From: Glycomyces terrestris
GTDB lineage: Bacteria; Actinomycetota; Actinomycetes; Mycobacteriales; Micromonosporaceae
Length of the DNA: 64,000 bases
Direction: 5' to 3'
Assembly (NCBI RefSeq): GCF_003933745.1
Contig: NZ_RSEB01000004.1
Coordinates: 620,001 to 684,000, forward strand
Shown here: positions 1 through 10,545 of the stretch, one piece after another
Layout of the letters: every line of letters begins with the position of its first letter
Numbering within the stretch: the stretch's first letter is position 1
Notes under the pieces: generated by a model
Seen by the model: only the letters and a program-made list of their open reading frames with translations
Told to the model about the DNA's origin: nothing
Databases searched by the model: none
Program-made: the position numbers and the translations under genes

Positions 1-665
1 CGGCCGAGACCGGCACCGCGAGCGTGAGCGGCGGCGGCGAGCCGTGGGCGGGCCTGATGCGCGGCGGCGCGGGCCGGGCCGTGCTGTTCCTGCGCGCCGC
101 CGAGGCGACCGGCGACGCGGGCTACCTCGACGCGGCCGAGGCCGCGCTCAAGGCCGACCTGCGGCGGACCGTGGTGCGGGACAACGGTTCCCTTGAGGTC
201 GACGAGGGCTGGCGGACCATGCCGTACCTCGACGCCGGCAGCGTCGGCATCGGCCTGGCGCTGGACCTGTTCGCGGCCCACCGGTCCGTGCCCGAGTTCG
301 CGCGGGCGTCCGAGGGCATCGCGGTCACCGCGTCCTCCCCCATGTACATCCTCCCCGGCCTGTTCACGGGCCGGGCGGGCATCCTCCTGTACCTCGCCTC
401 GCGCAGCGCGGACCCCCTCGCGGACCCGCTGGTGCGCAGGCAGGCGGAGTCGCTCGCCTGGCACGCGCTGCCGTACGGCGACGGGATGGCGTTCCCCGGC
501 ACCGGGCTGCTGCGCCTCTCGATGGACCTGGCCACCGGCGGCGCGGGCGTCCTGCTCGCCCTCGGCGCCCTGCACGGCGGCCCGGGACTTCCCCTGGTCC
601 ACGGCGCCGCCGCCCCACAGACGCCCGCGCCGCAGGCGCGGGTCGAACAGATCATCTCCCGATGA
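1..665 (+). CDS. ramC: Class III lanthipeptide synthetase, C-terminal part (5' end outside window)
   Basis: The reading frame is open from the left edge to TGA at 663-665, so only about 220 C-terminal residues are present. They look like the LanC-like cyclase domain of a RamC/AmfT synthetase, with Gly-rich toroid repeats such as LMRGGAGRAVLFL, YLDAGSVGIGLALDL, GLFTGRAGILLYL and TGGAGVLLALGAL. The fragment contains no cysteine and no Cys-His-Gly zinc motif, which fits class III rather than class II or IV. The kinase and lyase domains must lie to the left. The precursor gene starts 20 bp downstream, followed by two ABC exporter genes. The enzyme would dehydrate serines and cyclise the precursor. 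The fragment rests partly on this context, which is strong. Confidence 0.9.
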   Translation, partial: AETGTASVSGGGEPWAGLMRGGAGRAVLFLRAAEATGDAGYLDAAEAALKADLRRTVVRDNGSLEVDEGWRTMPYLDAGSVGIGLALDLFAAHRSVPEFARASEGIAVTASSPMYILPGLFTGRAGILLYLASRSADPLADPLVRRQAESLAWHALPYGDGMAFPGTGLLRLSMDLATGGAGVLLALGALHGGPGLPLVHGAAAPQTPAPQARVEQIISR

Positions 666-685
666 CCTACGAAAGGAAGAAGAAC

Positions 686-835
686 ATGGCTCTTCTCGAC
701 CTCCAGGGCATGGACAACGGCGCGGCCGCGACCAAGGGCGGCGGCTCCAGCGCGAGCGGGCACTCCTGCCCCTCGAACCTGTCCGCGACCCTCTGCGGCG
801 GCACCAGCGGGCTCTCCGTCCTGCTCTGCCACTAG
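686..835 (+). CDS. ramS: SapB/AmfS-like class III lanthipeptide precursor (49 aa)
   Basis: This short gene starts at ATG 686 behind GGAAG and encodes 49 residues. The leader begins MALLDLQGMD, the conserved box read by class III synthetases. The C-terminal half carries three copies of the S-x-x-S-x-x-x-C ring motif: S21/S24/C28, S30/S33/C37 and S41/S44/C48. The last two lie in SNLSATLC and SGLSVLLC. SapB-type peptides usually have two such motifs. The product would be modified by the upstream synthetase, exported by the two ABC proteins, and act outside the cell as a surfactant helping aerial hyphae rise. No leader protease gene is seen nearby. Ring topology (lanthionine or labionin) cannot be told from sequence. 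Confidence 0.93.
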   Translation: MALLDLQGMDNGAAATKGGGSSASGHSCPSNLSATLCGGTSGLSVLLCH

Positions 836-841
836 CCGGTC

Positions 842-882
842 GCCGCGGCCCCGGACAAGTCACCGATGTCCGGGGCCGCGGC
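842..882 (+). terminator. Strong hairpin between ramS and ramA
   Basis: A perfect 16-bp stem (842-857 paired with 867-882) closes a 9-base loop, seven bases after the ramS stop. No T-run follows. It probably ends most transcripts after the precursor and lets a few read into the exporter genes, giving much more peptide than transporter. Confidence 0.75.
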
Positions 883-1299
883 CCGTCCAACGCAGGGCCG
901 GTGGGCTCGCGACAGCGTGTCATTGCGTTTCCGTCTCTACGGACCGGCCGCTCGGAACTCACGCGATCGCGACGGCAGCATGGATCGCCCAGATCCAAAC
1001 GCTTGCGCAGGCGCGTCGCTCAAGTCCCGCCCTCCAGGGCGGCGGGCGGCCCAGCGCCATGCGCTCGGGGCAGCGCATGTCGCCGCTCAGGCCCGTGATG
1101 GTGCTGCGGCACACGCCGATCCGGTTCCGGGCGGTACGACCGCAGAGGCTGCTGGGGACCCGGCGGTGCGTGGTTGCAAACGCGCGTGCTGAGGCGCCAC
1201 CCGCTCGCGGCAGAACACGCGATCACCTCCGTGCTCGCGGCAGGGCGTACGACACCGATCTCAACCAGTTGCGGCTGAACGCGAAAGGAGCAGGTGACG
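883..1299 (+). other. Gap upstream of ramA, no gene seen
   Basis: Roughly 415 bases between the ramS hairpin and ramA. Reading frames here have no family resemblance and no ribosome site. The only clear element is AAAGGAG at 1284-1290 serving ramA. A weak promoter could lie here, but I see no convincing -35/-10 pair. Confidence 0.5.
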
Positions 1300-3005
1300 A
1301 TGACCCGCGAACTCACTGCCGGACCGGCCACCTCCGTTGCGCGCCAGACCGATCCCTCCCCAGACCCACTCACGTTCGGGACTGCGGTGCGGCAGGCCAG
1401 GGCCTGGCTGCCGCTCATCGGGGCGGCGTCGCTGCTCGGCTCCCTCGGCATGCTCGCGCTGCCGCTCGCGCTCGCGGCGGCGGTCGACGCCGTAGCCTCC
1501 GGAAGGGACGCGACCGGGCCGGTGGCCCTCGCGACCGGACTGGTCGTCCTCGGCGTCCTGTGCGACCTCGCCGAATCATGGGCCGAGACCGCCTGCGCCG
1601 CAACCACTTCCGCGCGGCTTCGCACCGGGCTCGTCCGGCGCGTCCTCGCCGCTCCGCACCAGGTCGGCCGCTTCGACACCGGCGACCTCGTCGCCCGGAT
1701 CTCGGCGGGCGCCGCGGACGCGGCCCACGCCGGGCCGAGCGCGGTGAGCGCCGCCGCGGCGGTCCTGCCGCCCATCGGGAGCCTGGTGATCCTCATCTGG
1801 CTCGACTGGCGGCTCGCGGCGGCGTTCGGCGTCGGCCTCGCGCTGGTCGCAGTCGTGCTGCGGCTCTTCGCCAAGCAGACCGCGACCGCCGCCCTGCGCT
1901 ACCAGGAGGCGCAGGGGCAGATGGCGGCCCGTCTCACCGAAGCGCTCGAAGGCAGCCGCACGATCGCCGCAGCGGGCACCTTCGGGACCGAGATCCGCCG
2001 CGTTCTCGCGGGCCTCCCGGACCTGTCCCGCTATGGCAGGGCGACCTGGAAGGCCCTGTCAGCCGCGGGATCGCGCGCGGCGATCGCCGGGCCCCTCGCC
2101 ACGGTCGGCGTGCTCACCGTCGCCGGGTTCCTCGTCAGCACCGGCGACCTCACTCCCGGGGAACTCCTCGCCGCCGGCCAGTACGCGATGCTCGGCGCTG
2201 GCCTCGGCTCCCTGACGGGCGTGGTCGCCGCGCTCGCTCGCGCGAAGGCCGCGGTCGGACGCCTCGCCGAGGTCCACGACCTCAGTGCCATGTCATATGG
2301 CACCGACCATCTCCCCGCGGGCGGAGGCCGCCTCGAATTCCAGGCCGTGTCCGTCTCCCACGAATCCACCCCCCTCCTCCGGGACGTCAGTGTGACGATC
2401 CCGGGAGGAGCGCTGGCGGCGGTGGTCGGAGTCTCGGGTTCGGGGAAGTCGATCCTGGCCGAGACCGCGGTCCGCCTCCGGGACCCCGACAGCGGCACCG
2501 TCACCCTCGACGGCCGCCCACTCCCCTCCTTGTCCCGCATGGAACTCCGCCGCGCCACCGGCCTCGCCCCCGCCCGCCCGGCCCTGGCGGGCGCGACCCT
2601 CGCCGACGCCATGGGCCCGGGCCGGCCCCGCCCGCAGGTCCTCGCGGCTGCGCGTGCGGTCGGCGCCCACGACTTCGCCACCCGGCTCCCCGCAACATAT
2701 GACACACCACTCCCCGACATCCCCATGTCCGGCGGCGAGGCCCAACGTATCGGCCTCGCCCGCGCCTGGCACGCCGACCGGCTCCTCGTCCTCGATGACG
2801 CCACCTCCAGTCTCGACCTCCTCAGCGCCCGCCGCATCGAGGAGGCCCTCGCCGCGACCGGCCGCACCCGCCTCGTAGTGACATATGACGCGGCGCTCGC
2901 CGCCCGCGCGGACCTGGTCATCTGGCTCCACGATGGACGCGTCCGCGACACCGGCACCCACGAGGCCCTCTGGGCTGACCCCGACTACCGGGCGGTCTTC
3001 GCGCA

Positions 3006-3009
<4 letters not shown>
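1300..3009 (+). CDS. ramA: ABC exporter half-transporter, degenerate ATPase subunit
   Basis: A 569-residue fused membrane and ATPase protein. ATG 1300 is preferred over GTG 1294 because AAAGGAG ends nine bases before it. The first 290 or so residues hold the hydrophobic segments. The ATPase half has Walker A GVSGSGKS (about residue 376) and signature MSGGEAQ (about 476). Walker B reads VLDDATSS, with Asp where the catalytic Glu normally stands, and the switch His is replaced by Tyr (VVTYDAA, about 528). This half is therefore probably a poor hydrolase that pairs with RamB, which has the normal residues. The gene overlaps ramB by four bases. Likely substrate is the modified RamS peptide. Three copies of the dispersed CATATGAC-type word lie inside it. 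Confidence 0.88.
2285..2303. repeat. Dispersed palindrome, short form, inside ramA
   Basis: GTGCCATGTCATATGGCAC: seven-base arms GTGCCAT/ATGGCAC around a five-base centre. It falls in the linker between membrane and ATPase domains and brings in the rare codons TCA and TAT. Confidence 0.6.
2695..2710. repeat. Partial dispersed-palindrome word inside ramA
   Basis: ACATATGACACACCAC shares the CATATGACA core and CCAC edge of the dispersed word. Rare codons ACA and TAT result. It lies just before the ABC signature. Confidence 0.35.
2875..2890. repeat. Partial dispersed-palindrome word inside ramA
   Basis: GTAGTGACATATGACG shares TGACAT and CATATGAC with the dispersed word. It covers the codons where the switch histidine should be (VVTYDA), so the odd residue and the word coincide. 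Confidence 0.35.
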
Positions 3010-5156
<2,147 letters not shown>

Positions 5157-5251
5157 GGAAGTCTTCGGGGCCGCCTCGTCGACTCCCTCAGCCGGCCTTA
5201 TCCCTGACCGAATCGATATCGCGAATGCCATGCCCCTGAGCGTTCACGACT

Positions 5252-5286
5252 GGAGGGGCACCGCGCCATCGGCGCGGTGCCCCTCC
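5252..5286. terminator. Bidirectional terminator between ramB and ramR
   Basis: A perfect 16-bp stem (5252-5267 with 5271-5286) and a three-base ATC loop between the convergent ramB and ramR genes. Confidence 0.85.
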
Positions 5287-5336
5287 GAATACGTCGGCCT
5301 CGCAATTCCACTGAGACCGGAGCTGGCGGCGACCGC

Positions 5337-5939
5337 TCAGATCCAGCCCGCCCCCTGGGCGATCCGGACCGCGTCGATCCGGCTGCGCGCGCCCAGTTTG
5401 TGGATGGCGTTGGACAGGTAGTTCTGCACGGTCCCCACCCGCAGGAACAGCTTCTCCGCGATCTCGACCGTCCGCGCGCCGGTCGCCGCGAGGCCGAGGA
5501 CCTCGCGTTCGCGCGGCGTGAGCGGGTTGGCGCGCGAGCGCATCGCGGCCAAGGCGATCTCGGCGTCGATGACCGGCTCGCCGCGCATCAGGCGGCGGAT
5601 GGCCTCGACGAAGCGGTCGAAGCTGTCGCCGGTGGTCATGATGCCGACGCGCGGCGCGAAGCGGGTGACCTCCGGGCGAATATCGGCCGGGCGGTTGGGG
5701 TCCATGAGCAGCAGGACGTTCGCATCCGGCAGCGCCGAGCAGACGGACGCGACATGTTCGTGGGGCAGTAAACCGGCTTCATGGACCAGCACGTGCGGCC
5801 GCACCTGGCGGGCCGCCGCGATCACGTCTTCACCCGGTGAGAGATCATGCACCTCCGTGATTTCTTGGACGCCGCCGAGGCCGCGCGCGAGCGCGGTCCT
5901 CCAGAGGTCCTGATCGTGCTTGAGGAGAACCCGGATCAT
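5337..5939 (-). CDS. ramR: NarL/LuxR-type regulator with degenerate receiver (RamR/AmfR-like)
   Basis: A 200-residue protein, started at the ATG before IRVLLKHDQD because GGTGGG sits just upstream. The C-terminal third is a clear LuxR helix-turn-helix (LTPREREVLGLAATGARTVE and following). The N-terminal receiver lacks its chemistry: the acidic pair reads HD instead of DD, the phospho-acceptor segment reads HVLVHEAG with no aspartate, and the usual lysine region reads GIMTTGD. It is therefore probably controlled by something other than phosphorylation. Gene order synthetase, precursor, two ABC genes and regulator matches the ram/amf cluster, so its likely target is the ram promoter to the left of the window. 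Confidence 0.82.
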   Translation of the reverse strand: MIRVLLKHDQDLWRTALARGLGGVQEITEVHDLSPGEDVIAAARQVRPHVLVHEAGLLPHEHVASVCSALPDANVLLLMDPNRPADIRPEVTRFAPRVGIMTTGDSFDRFVEAIRRLMRGEPVIDAEIALAAMRSRANPLTPREREVLGLAATGARTVEIAEKLFLRVGTVQNYLSNAIHKLGARSRIDAVRIAQGAGWI

Positions 5940-6025
5940 GTACCCACCTGGATAACGTCGAGCGGACGACGCCCCCACCACACCGCCCTCGGACTACGGT
6001 TTCCCTTCCAGCTGAGAGGTTACCT

Positions 6026-6072
6026 GTCCCGAAAGGACACTAAACGCCCAGGAAGTGTCAGATCATTGACAT
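6026..6072. promoter_or_regulatory. Two small inverted repeats upstream of ramR
   Basis: TGTCCCGAAAGGACA (6026-6040) and TGTCAGATCATTGACA (6057-6072) are five-base-arm inverted repeats in the 160-base gap between ramR and the marR-type gene. They may be operator sites. No matching promoter is certain. Confidence 0.35.
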
Positions 6073-6099
6073 ATCCGCATCTACCAGTCTAAGTGATCA

Positions 6100-6585
6100 T
6101 CATCCGTGACGGTCCGATAGATTGTCTTCGAGTCGCCCGAGCAGCGAGGCGAGCCGGTCGCGGTCGTCGGCTTCGAAACCGGCGCAGGTGATCTCATCGA
6201 GCCGCCTCCAGGAGTCCTCAATGCTGTCGAGAAGTTCGCGGCCGCTCGCGGTGATCGCGACGACGGAGACACGGCGGTCGACCGGGTCTTCGCGGCGCTC
6301 GACCAGGCCCTGCCGTTCGAGGCGTTGGAGCATCTTGGTGACCGTGGACGGGTCGATGCCCAGTTCGAGGACGAGGCGGGACTGGCGGGTGTCGCCGTGG
6401 TCGGCGAGGCGGCCGAGCATGACCTCTTGGCCGGGGTACAGGCCGATCTCGCGCAGGATGCGGCCCGCGGCGGCGCGGTGGGCTCGGGCGACGCGGAAGA
6501 GGGCGTGGCCGATGTCGCCTACACCGTGCTCGTTGTCGCAGACATCGCTTCCGCTGCTGCTGAGGGCGTGGCGGCTCGGTTCCAT
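6100..6585 (-). CDS. MarR family transcriptional regulator
   Basis: 161 residues with the MarR winged-helix layout: helix 1 around GHALFRVARAHRAAAGRIL, recognition helix region DPSTVTKMLQRLERQGLV, and wing with the family's DPVDRR motif followed by VSVVAITASGREL. Length is normal. It lies alone between ramR and the DedA gene, all on the same strand, so its target is unclear. The start has no good ribosome site, and the true N-terminus could be up to about 20 residues shorter at the GTG before GDIGHALF. Confidence 0.85.
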   Translation of the reverse strand: MEPSRHALSSSGSDVCDNEHGVGDIGHALFRVARAHRAAAGRILREIGLYPGQEVMLGRLADHGDTRQSRLVLELGIDPSTVTKMLQRLERQGLVERREDPVDRRVSVVAITASGRELLDSIEDSWRRLDEITCAGFEADDRDRLASLLGRLEDNLSDRHG

Positions 6586-6783
6586 CCGGCCAGCGTAGCA
6601 ACGCTTGGTCGGCCAATAATGATGCCGATCGGGCGAGAACCGAGGCTGCGGCGCCGCCGGGTGACGATTCGGTTCACGCCTCCCAGCTCTCCGGGGCTTC
6701 GGTGCTCCGGGGTTGCCGTGCTCCGGTGCTCCGCTCCGCTCAATGCTTCGACGCCCTGCGGCTCGGCCGCGTGGGAAGCGTCA

Positions 6784-6802
6784 GCGATATGTCACATGGC
6801 GC
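6784..6802. repeat. Dispersed palindrome, short form, 3' of dedA-like gene
   Basis: GCGATATGTCACATGGCGC. With the copy at 6830-6855 it forms an inverted pair that could fold into a stem of about 13 bp around a 30-base loop. Confidence 0.55.
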
Positions 6803-6829
6803 AGGCTCTGTCCGATGCGGACGGGACCC

Positions 6830-6855
6830 ACGCCATGTGACATGTGATGTGCTAC
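6830..6855. repeat. Dispersed palindrome, long form, at dedA-like stop codon
   Basis: CGCCATGTGACATGTGATG followed by TGCTAC. It overlaps the stop codon of the DedA gene (6852-6854) and matches the long form seen at 30906, 39023 and 40073. Confidence 0.65.
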
Positions 6856-8063
6856 TGAGTGAGGAGTAAAGCAGCCCGGGCCGGGCCCTCGATGCTGAAT
6901 CCGGCCCCGGTCGATCTCGAAAGCGACACGATCAATGCCTGCCCGGGCGCGCTGCCGGCGCACCCGAGCGAAGCGCTGGGACCGGCGGCACTCAGACGCC
7001 GCTTCAGGGCTGGCCCCAGGAGGTCCGGAGGCGGGATTGCATCCGGTTCCGGAGAGCCTGGAGCCGAAGGCCCAGCGTCTCGCGACCTTGAGGAGGAAGT
7101 CCCAGAAGCCGGAGTGCTAGGAGTCGGAGTCCCGGAAGCCGGAGGGCTCGAGGTGGGAGCCCCGGCTACCGGAGTCCTCGGAGTCGGAGCCCCGGCAGTC
7201 GAAGCGCTCGTGGAAGCCCTGGCAGTCGGAGCACCCGGAGCGGGAGCCACCGCATCCAGGGCTCCCGGAACCCGAAATGCCGACGCCGAAGTCCCAAGCG
7301 CCGATATCCCCGGCCCCGAAGTCCCGCTAGCCGGAGACCTCGATCCCGGGACCCCGGGCCCCGCAGCTTCAAGAGCCGCCGCCCCAGAAGGCACCGAGTC
7401 CCGTGTCCCCGGCTCCGACTCCACCGCCTCCACAGGCCCGGCCGCGATCGCCGGCCGAGGCGTCTCGTCCGGCTCGATCCCGCGGGTCCGCTGCCAGTGC
7501 CTGGCGACCCAGCCGAGGATCCCGCCGACGGCCAGGACCGTCAGGACCGAGCCGAGCAGCGATTGCAGGCCCGGACCGGCGATCCAGGCGATGAGCAGGC
7601 CGAGGCCGACGGTGTACACCGCCCACAGCACTCCGCCCAACGCGGCCATCCGCCCATACGGGACACTCCCCGCGCCCGCCGCGATCCAGGCGAGCGTCGT
7701 GCGCCCCGCCGGAAGGAAGCGGGCGATGATCGTCGTGCGGTACGGATGCTTCGCGACGCTGCCCTGGAGCAGCTTCTCGAGCTTCAGCACCGCGCCCATC
7801 GCCGACCGCTCCGCGAGCCGCGCGAGGAACCCGGGCGGGCGCCGCCGCAGCCCGGCCCGCACCGCGCGGAACACCTTGTAGCCCATGAACTCGCCGAACC
7901 ACGACGAGCCCGCCGCGCCGACGAAGAGGACGACGATCAGCCACGGGTTCCCCATCACGAGCCCCGCCGCGGCCGTCACCAGCGTCGCGCTCGGGAGCAT
8001 CGGGATGAAGAAGTCCGCGGTGATCATGCCGATGAGGATCACCAGCGCCCAGAAGAAGACCAT
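6852..8063 (-). CDS. DedA family membrane protein with long low-complexity tail
   Basis: 403 residues. The first 210 or so are a typical DedA (SNARE-associated) protein: opening helix FFWALVILIGMITADFFIP, then FVGAAGSSWFGEFMGYKVF, the family's ARFLPAGRTTLAWIAAGAG segment, and two closing helices. Members usually end here. The remaining 190 residues are Ser/Thr/Pro/Gly/Ala-rich with loose repeats such as GAPT and ASGTPTPSTP, and the DNA beneath is a set of degenerate CCGGAGTC-like repeats. The tail may be a disordered wall-spanning extension or a repeat expansion. DedA proteins are linked to lipid scrambling and membrane homeostasis. It lies downstream of the MMPL gene on the same strand. Confidence 0.85.
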   Translation of the reverse strand: MVFFWALVILIGMITADFFIPMLPSATLVTAAAGLVMGNPWLIVVLFVGAAGSSWFGEFMGYKVFRAVRAGLRRRPPGFLARLAERSAMGAVLKLEKLLQGSVAKHPYRTTIIARFLPAGRTTLAWIAAGAGSVPYGRMAALGGVLWAVYTVGLGLLIAWIAGPGLQSLLGSVLTVLAVGGILGWVARHWQRTRGIEPDETPRPAIAAGPVEAVESEPGTRDSVPSGAAALEAAGPGVPGSRSPASGTSGPGISALGTSASAFRVPGALDAVAPAPGAPTARASTSASTAGAPTPRTPVAGAPTSSPPASGTPTPSTPASGTSSSRSRDAGPSAPGSPEPDAIPPPDLLGPALKRRLSAAGPSASLGCAGSAPGQALIVSLSRSTGAGFSIEGPARAALLLTQ

Positions 8064-8136
8064 GCGGTCCCCCGTTCACCGAACACCCGCGGGGACCCGG
8101 GCCGGGGGTCGGCCCGAGCCCCCTCAGGGCGTTCGG

Positions 8137-10377
8137 TTACTTGGACGCTCCGACGAGCTCGCGCTCGTCCTCGGGGGCGTCCTTGGCGAGGTGCTGCTGG
8201 AGCTTCTCCCCCTCGACGTCGACGTTCGGCAGGATCCGGTCCAACCACTTGGGGATCCACCAGGCGCCGCGCCCGATGAGGGCCATGACCGCCGGGATGA
8301 TCGCCATGCGGACCACGAACGCGTCGAACACGACCGCCGCGGCCAGCGCGAAGCCCATCGAGGCGATGAGCGACTCGGCGCTGAAGATGAACGCGGCGAA
8401 CACGCTGATCATGATGAGCGCGGCCGCGACCACGACGCGCGAGGAGTGGCCGTAGCCGTCCACGATCGCGGCCTTGGGGTCGGCGCCGTGCACGTACGCC
8501 TCACGCACCCGCGTGACCAGGAAGATCTGGTAGTCCATCGCGAGGCCGAACACGAGGCCGATCATGAGGATCGGCATCATCGACATGATCGGGCCGGGCT
8601 GGTCCACGTTGAACAGCTCGGCGCCCCAGCCCCACTGGAAGACCGCGACGAGCGCGCCCAGGGCCGCGAACACGCTGAGCATGAACCCGAGCGTGGCGGT
8701 GAGCGGCACCAGGATGGAGCGGAACACCAGCAGCAGGATCAGCGCGGCGAGGCCGACGACGATGAGCATGTACGGCAGCAGCGCGTCGTTGAGGTTGTCA
8801 GAGATGTCGATGTTGAGCGCGGTGGCGCCGGTGACGGCCCAGTCGGCGTCGGTGTCGTCGGCGAGGACGCCGCGGATGTCGTGGACGAGCTGGTTGGTGG
8901 CCTCGTCCGCGGGCGCGGCCTCGGGGATGACGGTGACCAGGAGGGTGTCGCCGGCCTGGTTCGGGACGGCCTGGCCGACGAGGGCGATGCCGTCGATGTC
9001 GTTCAGTTCGGCGGTGACGTCCTGGGCGGCGGCCATGGCGTCGACGCCGTCGTCGAGGTCGCCGACGATCATGAGCTGGCCGTTGAAGCCGGGGCCGAAG
9101 CCCTCGCTGATGAGGTCGTACGCCTGGCGCTGGGTGGTCTCCTCGCCGGAGGAGCCGGCGTCGGGCAGGCCCAGTTCGAGGTCGGTCGCCGGGTAGGCGA
9201 GCGCGCCGAGGCCGAGGATGCCGATGAGCGCCACCAGGATCGGGTGGCGGGTGACGAAGCCGGCCCAGCGCTTGCCGCCGTTGGGCTTGGTGCCGTGGAC
9301 GCCGGCGGCGATGCGGCGGCGCTGGCGTCCGGTGAAGATGCGCTTGCCGGCGAAGCCGGCGAAGGCGGGCAGGAGCGTCACGGCGATGACGACGGCGATG
9401 AGGACGGTGACGGCGGCGGCCACGGCCATCTCGGTGAGGAACGGGATGTTCACGACCGACAGGCCCAGGAGGGCGACGATGACGGTGAGGCCGGCGAAGA
9501 ACACGGCGGAGCCGGCGGTGCCGACGGCGCGGCCCATGGCGTCGGCGCGGGCCCGGCGGTCCTCGACGCGGCCGTCCTTGGCGAGTTCGGAGCGGTAGCG
9601 GGAGAGGATGAACAGCGCGTAGTCGATGCCGACGGCGAGGCCGATCATCGAGGCGAGGGTGCCGGTGGACTCGCTGACGTTCATGAAGGACGTGGCGGCG
9701 AGGATGCCGGCGGTGGTGAGCATGACGCCGAGGACGGCGGTGATGATCGGGAGTCCGGCGGCGAGGAGCGCGCCGAAGGTGATGATGAGGACCACGAGGG
9801 CGACGCCGATGCCGATGAGCTCGGTGGCGCTGGTCTCGGGCATGGCCTGGAGGACGTCGCCGCCGACTTCGACGCGGACGCCCTGGTCTTCGGCGTCGGC
9901 GACGGCGGCTTCGAGGTAGGCGACGGTGTCCTCGTCGAGCTCCATGGCGGGTTCGGCGTAGGCGACCTGCATGACGCCGATGGTCTGGTCCTCGGCGGAG
10001 AGCATCCCGATCGGTTCGCCGTTCGGCCCGGTCGCGAGGGGGCTGGTGACGGAGGCGATCTGCGGGGAGTCGGCCATGACGGCGGCGAGCGCGTCGATCG
10101 CGGCGGTGTTGGCCTCGGAGGTGAGGGGTTCGCCGTTCTCGGACTGGATGACGATCTGGGCGGACCCGCCGTCGGCGGCCATCTCGGGGAAGCGGTCCTC
10201 GAGGAGGTCGAAGGCCTCCTGGGATTCGGTGCCGGGGAGGACGAACTCGGGGTTGGTCTCCTGCTGGAGGGTGGCGGCTGCGGCGCCGACGCCGGCGACG
10301 ACGAGGATCCAGACGGCGAGGACGAGCCAGCGCAGTCGGTAGGACCCTCTGCCGAGACGGTAGAGGAAGGTGGCCAC
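8137..10377 (-). CDS. MMPL family RND-type exporter
   Basis: 746 residues with the actinobacterial MMPL layout: an N-terminal helix (RWLVLAVWILVVAGVGAAA), a large outer loop, a block of helices starting near LIGIGVALVVLIITFGALLA and containing the GLAVGIDYALFILSRYR motif, then a second loop and second block with GLAMDYQIFLVTRVREAYVH. The paired Asp-Tyr motifs are those used for proton coupling. It would export a lipid or drug-like compound. The TetR gene lies 168 bases upstream on the same strand and a perfect inverted repeat lies just before the start codon, so repression by that TetR protein is likely. Confidence 0.92.
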   Translation of the reverse strand: MATFLYRLGRGSYRLRWLVLAVWILVVAGVGAAAATLQQETNPEFVLPGTESQEAFDLLEDRFPEMAADGGSAQIVIQSENGEPLTSEANTAAIDALAAVMADSPQIASVTSPLATGPNGEPIGMLSAEDQTIGVMQVAYAEPAMELDEDTVAYLEAAVADAEDQGVRVEVGGDVLQAMPETSATELIGIGVALVVLIITFGALLAAGLPIITAVLGVMLTTAGILAATSFMNVSESTGTLASMIGLAVGIDYALFILSRYRSELAKDGRVEDRRARADAMGRAVGTAGSAVFFAGLTVIVALLGLSVVNIPFLTEMAVAAAVTVLIAVVIAVTLLPAFAGFAGKRIFTGRQRRRIAAGVHGTKPNGGKRWAGFVTRHPILVALIGILGLGALAYPATDLELGLPDAGSSGEETTQRQAYDLISEGFGPGFNGQLMIVGDLDDGVDAMAAAQDVTAELNDIDGIALVGQAVPNQAGDTLLVTVIPEAAPADEATNQLVHDIRGVLADDTDADWAVTGATALNIDISDNLNDALLPYMLIVVGLAALILLLVFRSILVPLTATLGFMLSVFAALGALVAVFQWGWGAELFNVDQPGPIMSMMPILMIGLVFGLAMDYQIFLVTRVREAYVHGADPKAAIVDGYGHSSRVVVAAALIMISVFAAFIFSAESLIASMGFALAAAVVFDAFVVRMAIIPAVMALIGRGAWWIPKWLDRILPNVDVEGEKLQQHLAKDAPEDERELVGASK

Positions 10378-10387
10378 GGTGGGTGCT

Positions 10388-10403
10388 CCAATCGGATGAT
10401 TGG
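10388..10403. promoter_or_regulatory. Candidate TetR operator before the MMPL gene
   Basis: CCAATCGGATGATTGG: perfect six-base arms around four bases, ten bases upstream of the MMPL start codon. Its place suggests binding by the TetR protein coded upstream. Confidence 0.5.
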
Positions 10404-10545
10404 CCGGTCCCGCCTGGTGCGCTGTCGCCAGTGCGTGGGTGTGTGCGGCGGGACCGGTCGGGTGGTGTTCGCCGACAGCGTCGTCGGCGGTGGGTTTCCT
10501 GGTGTGTTTCCTTTGTGCAGTTGTAGGTTCGGGCGTCCGGGCGGT

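Noticed and set aside
842..882. Riboswitch between ramS and ramA
   Set aside because: A simple perfect stem with a nine-base loop and no conserved multi-stem core.
6852..7450. Frameshift making the DedA tail
   Set aside because: The frame is continuous and its repeats keep phase. No other frame gives a normal DedA ending, so a long tail is the simpler reading, though a sequencing error cannot be excluded.
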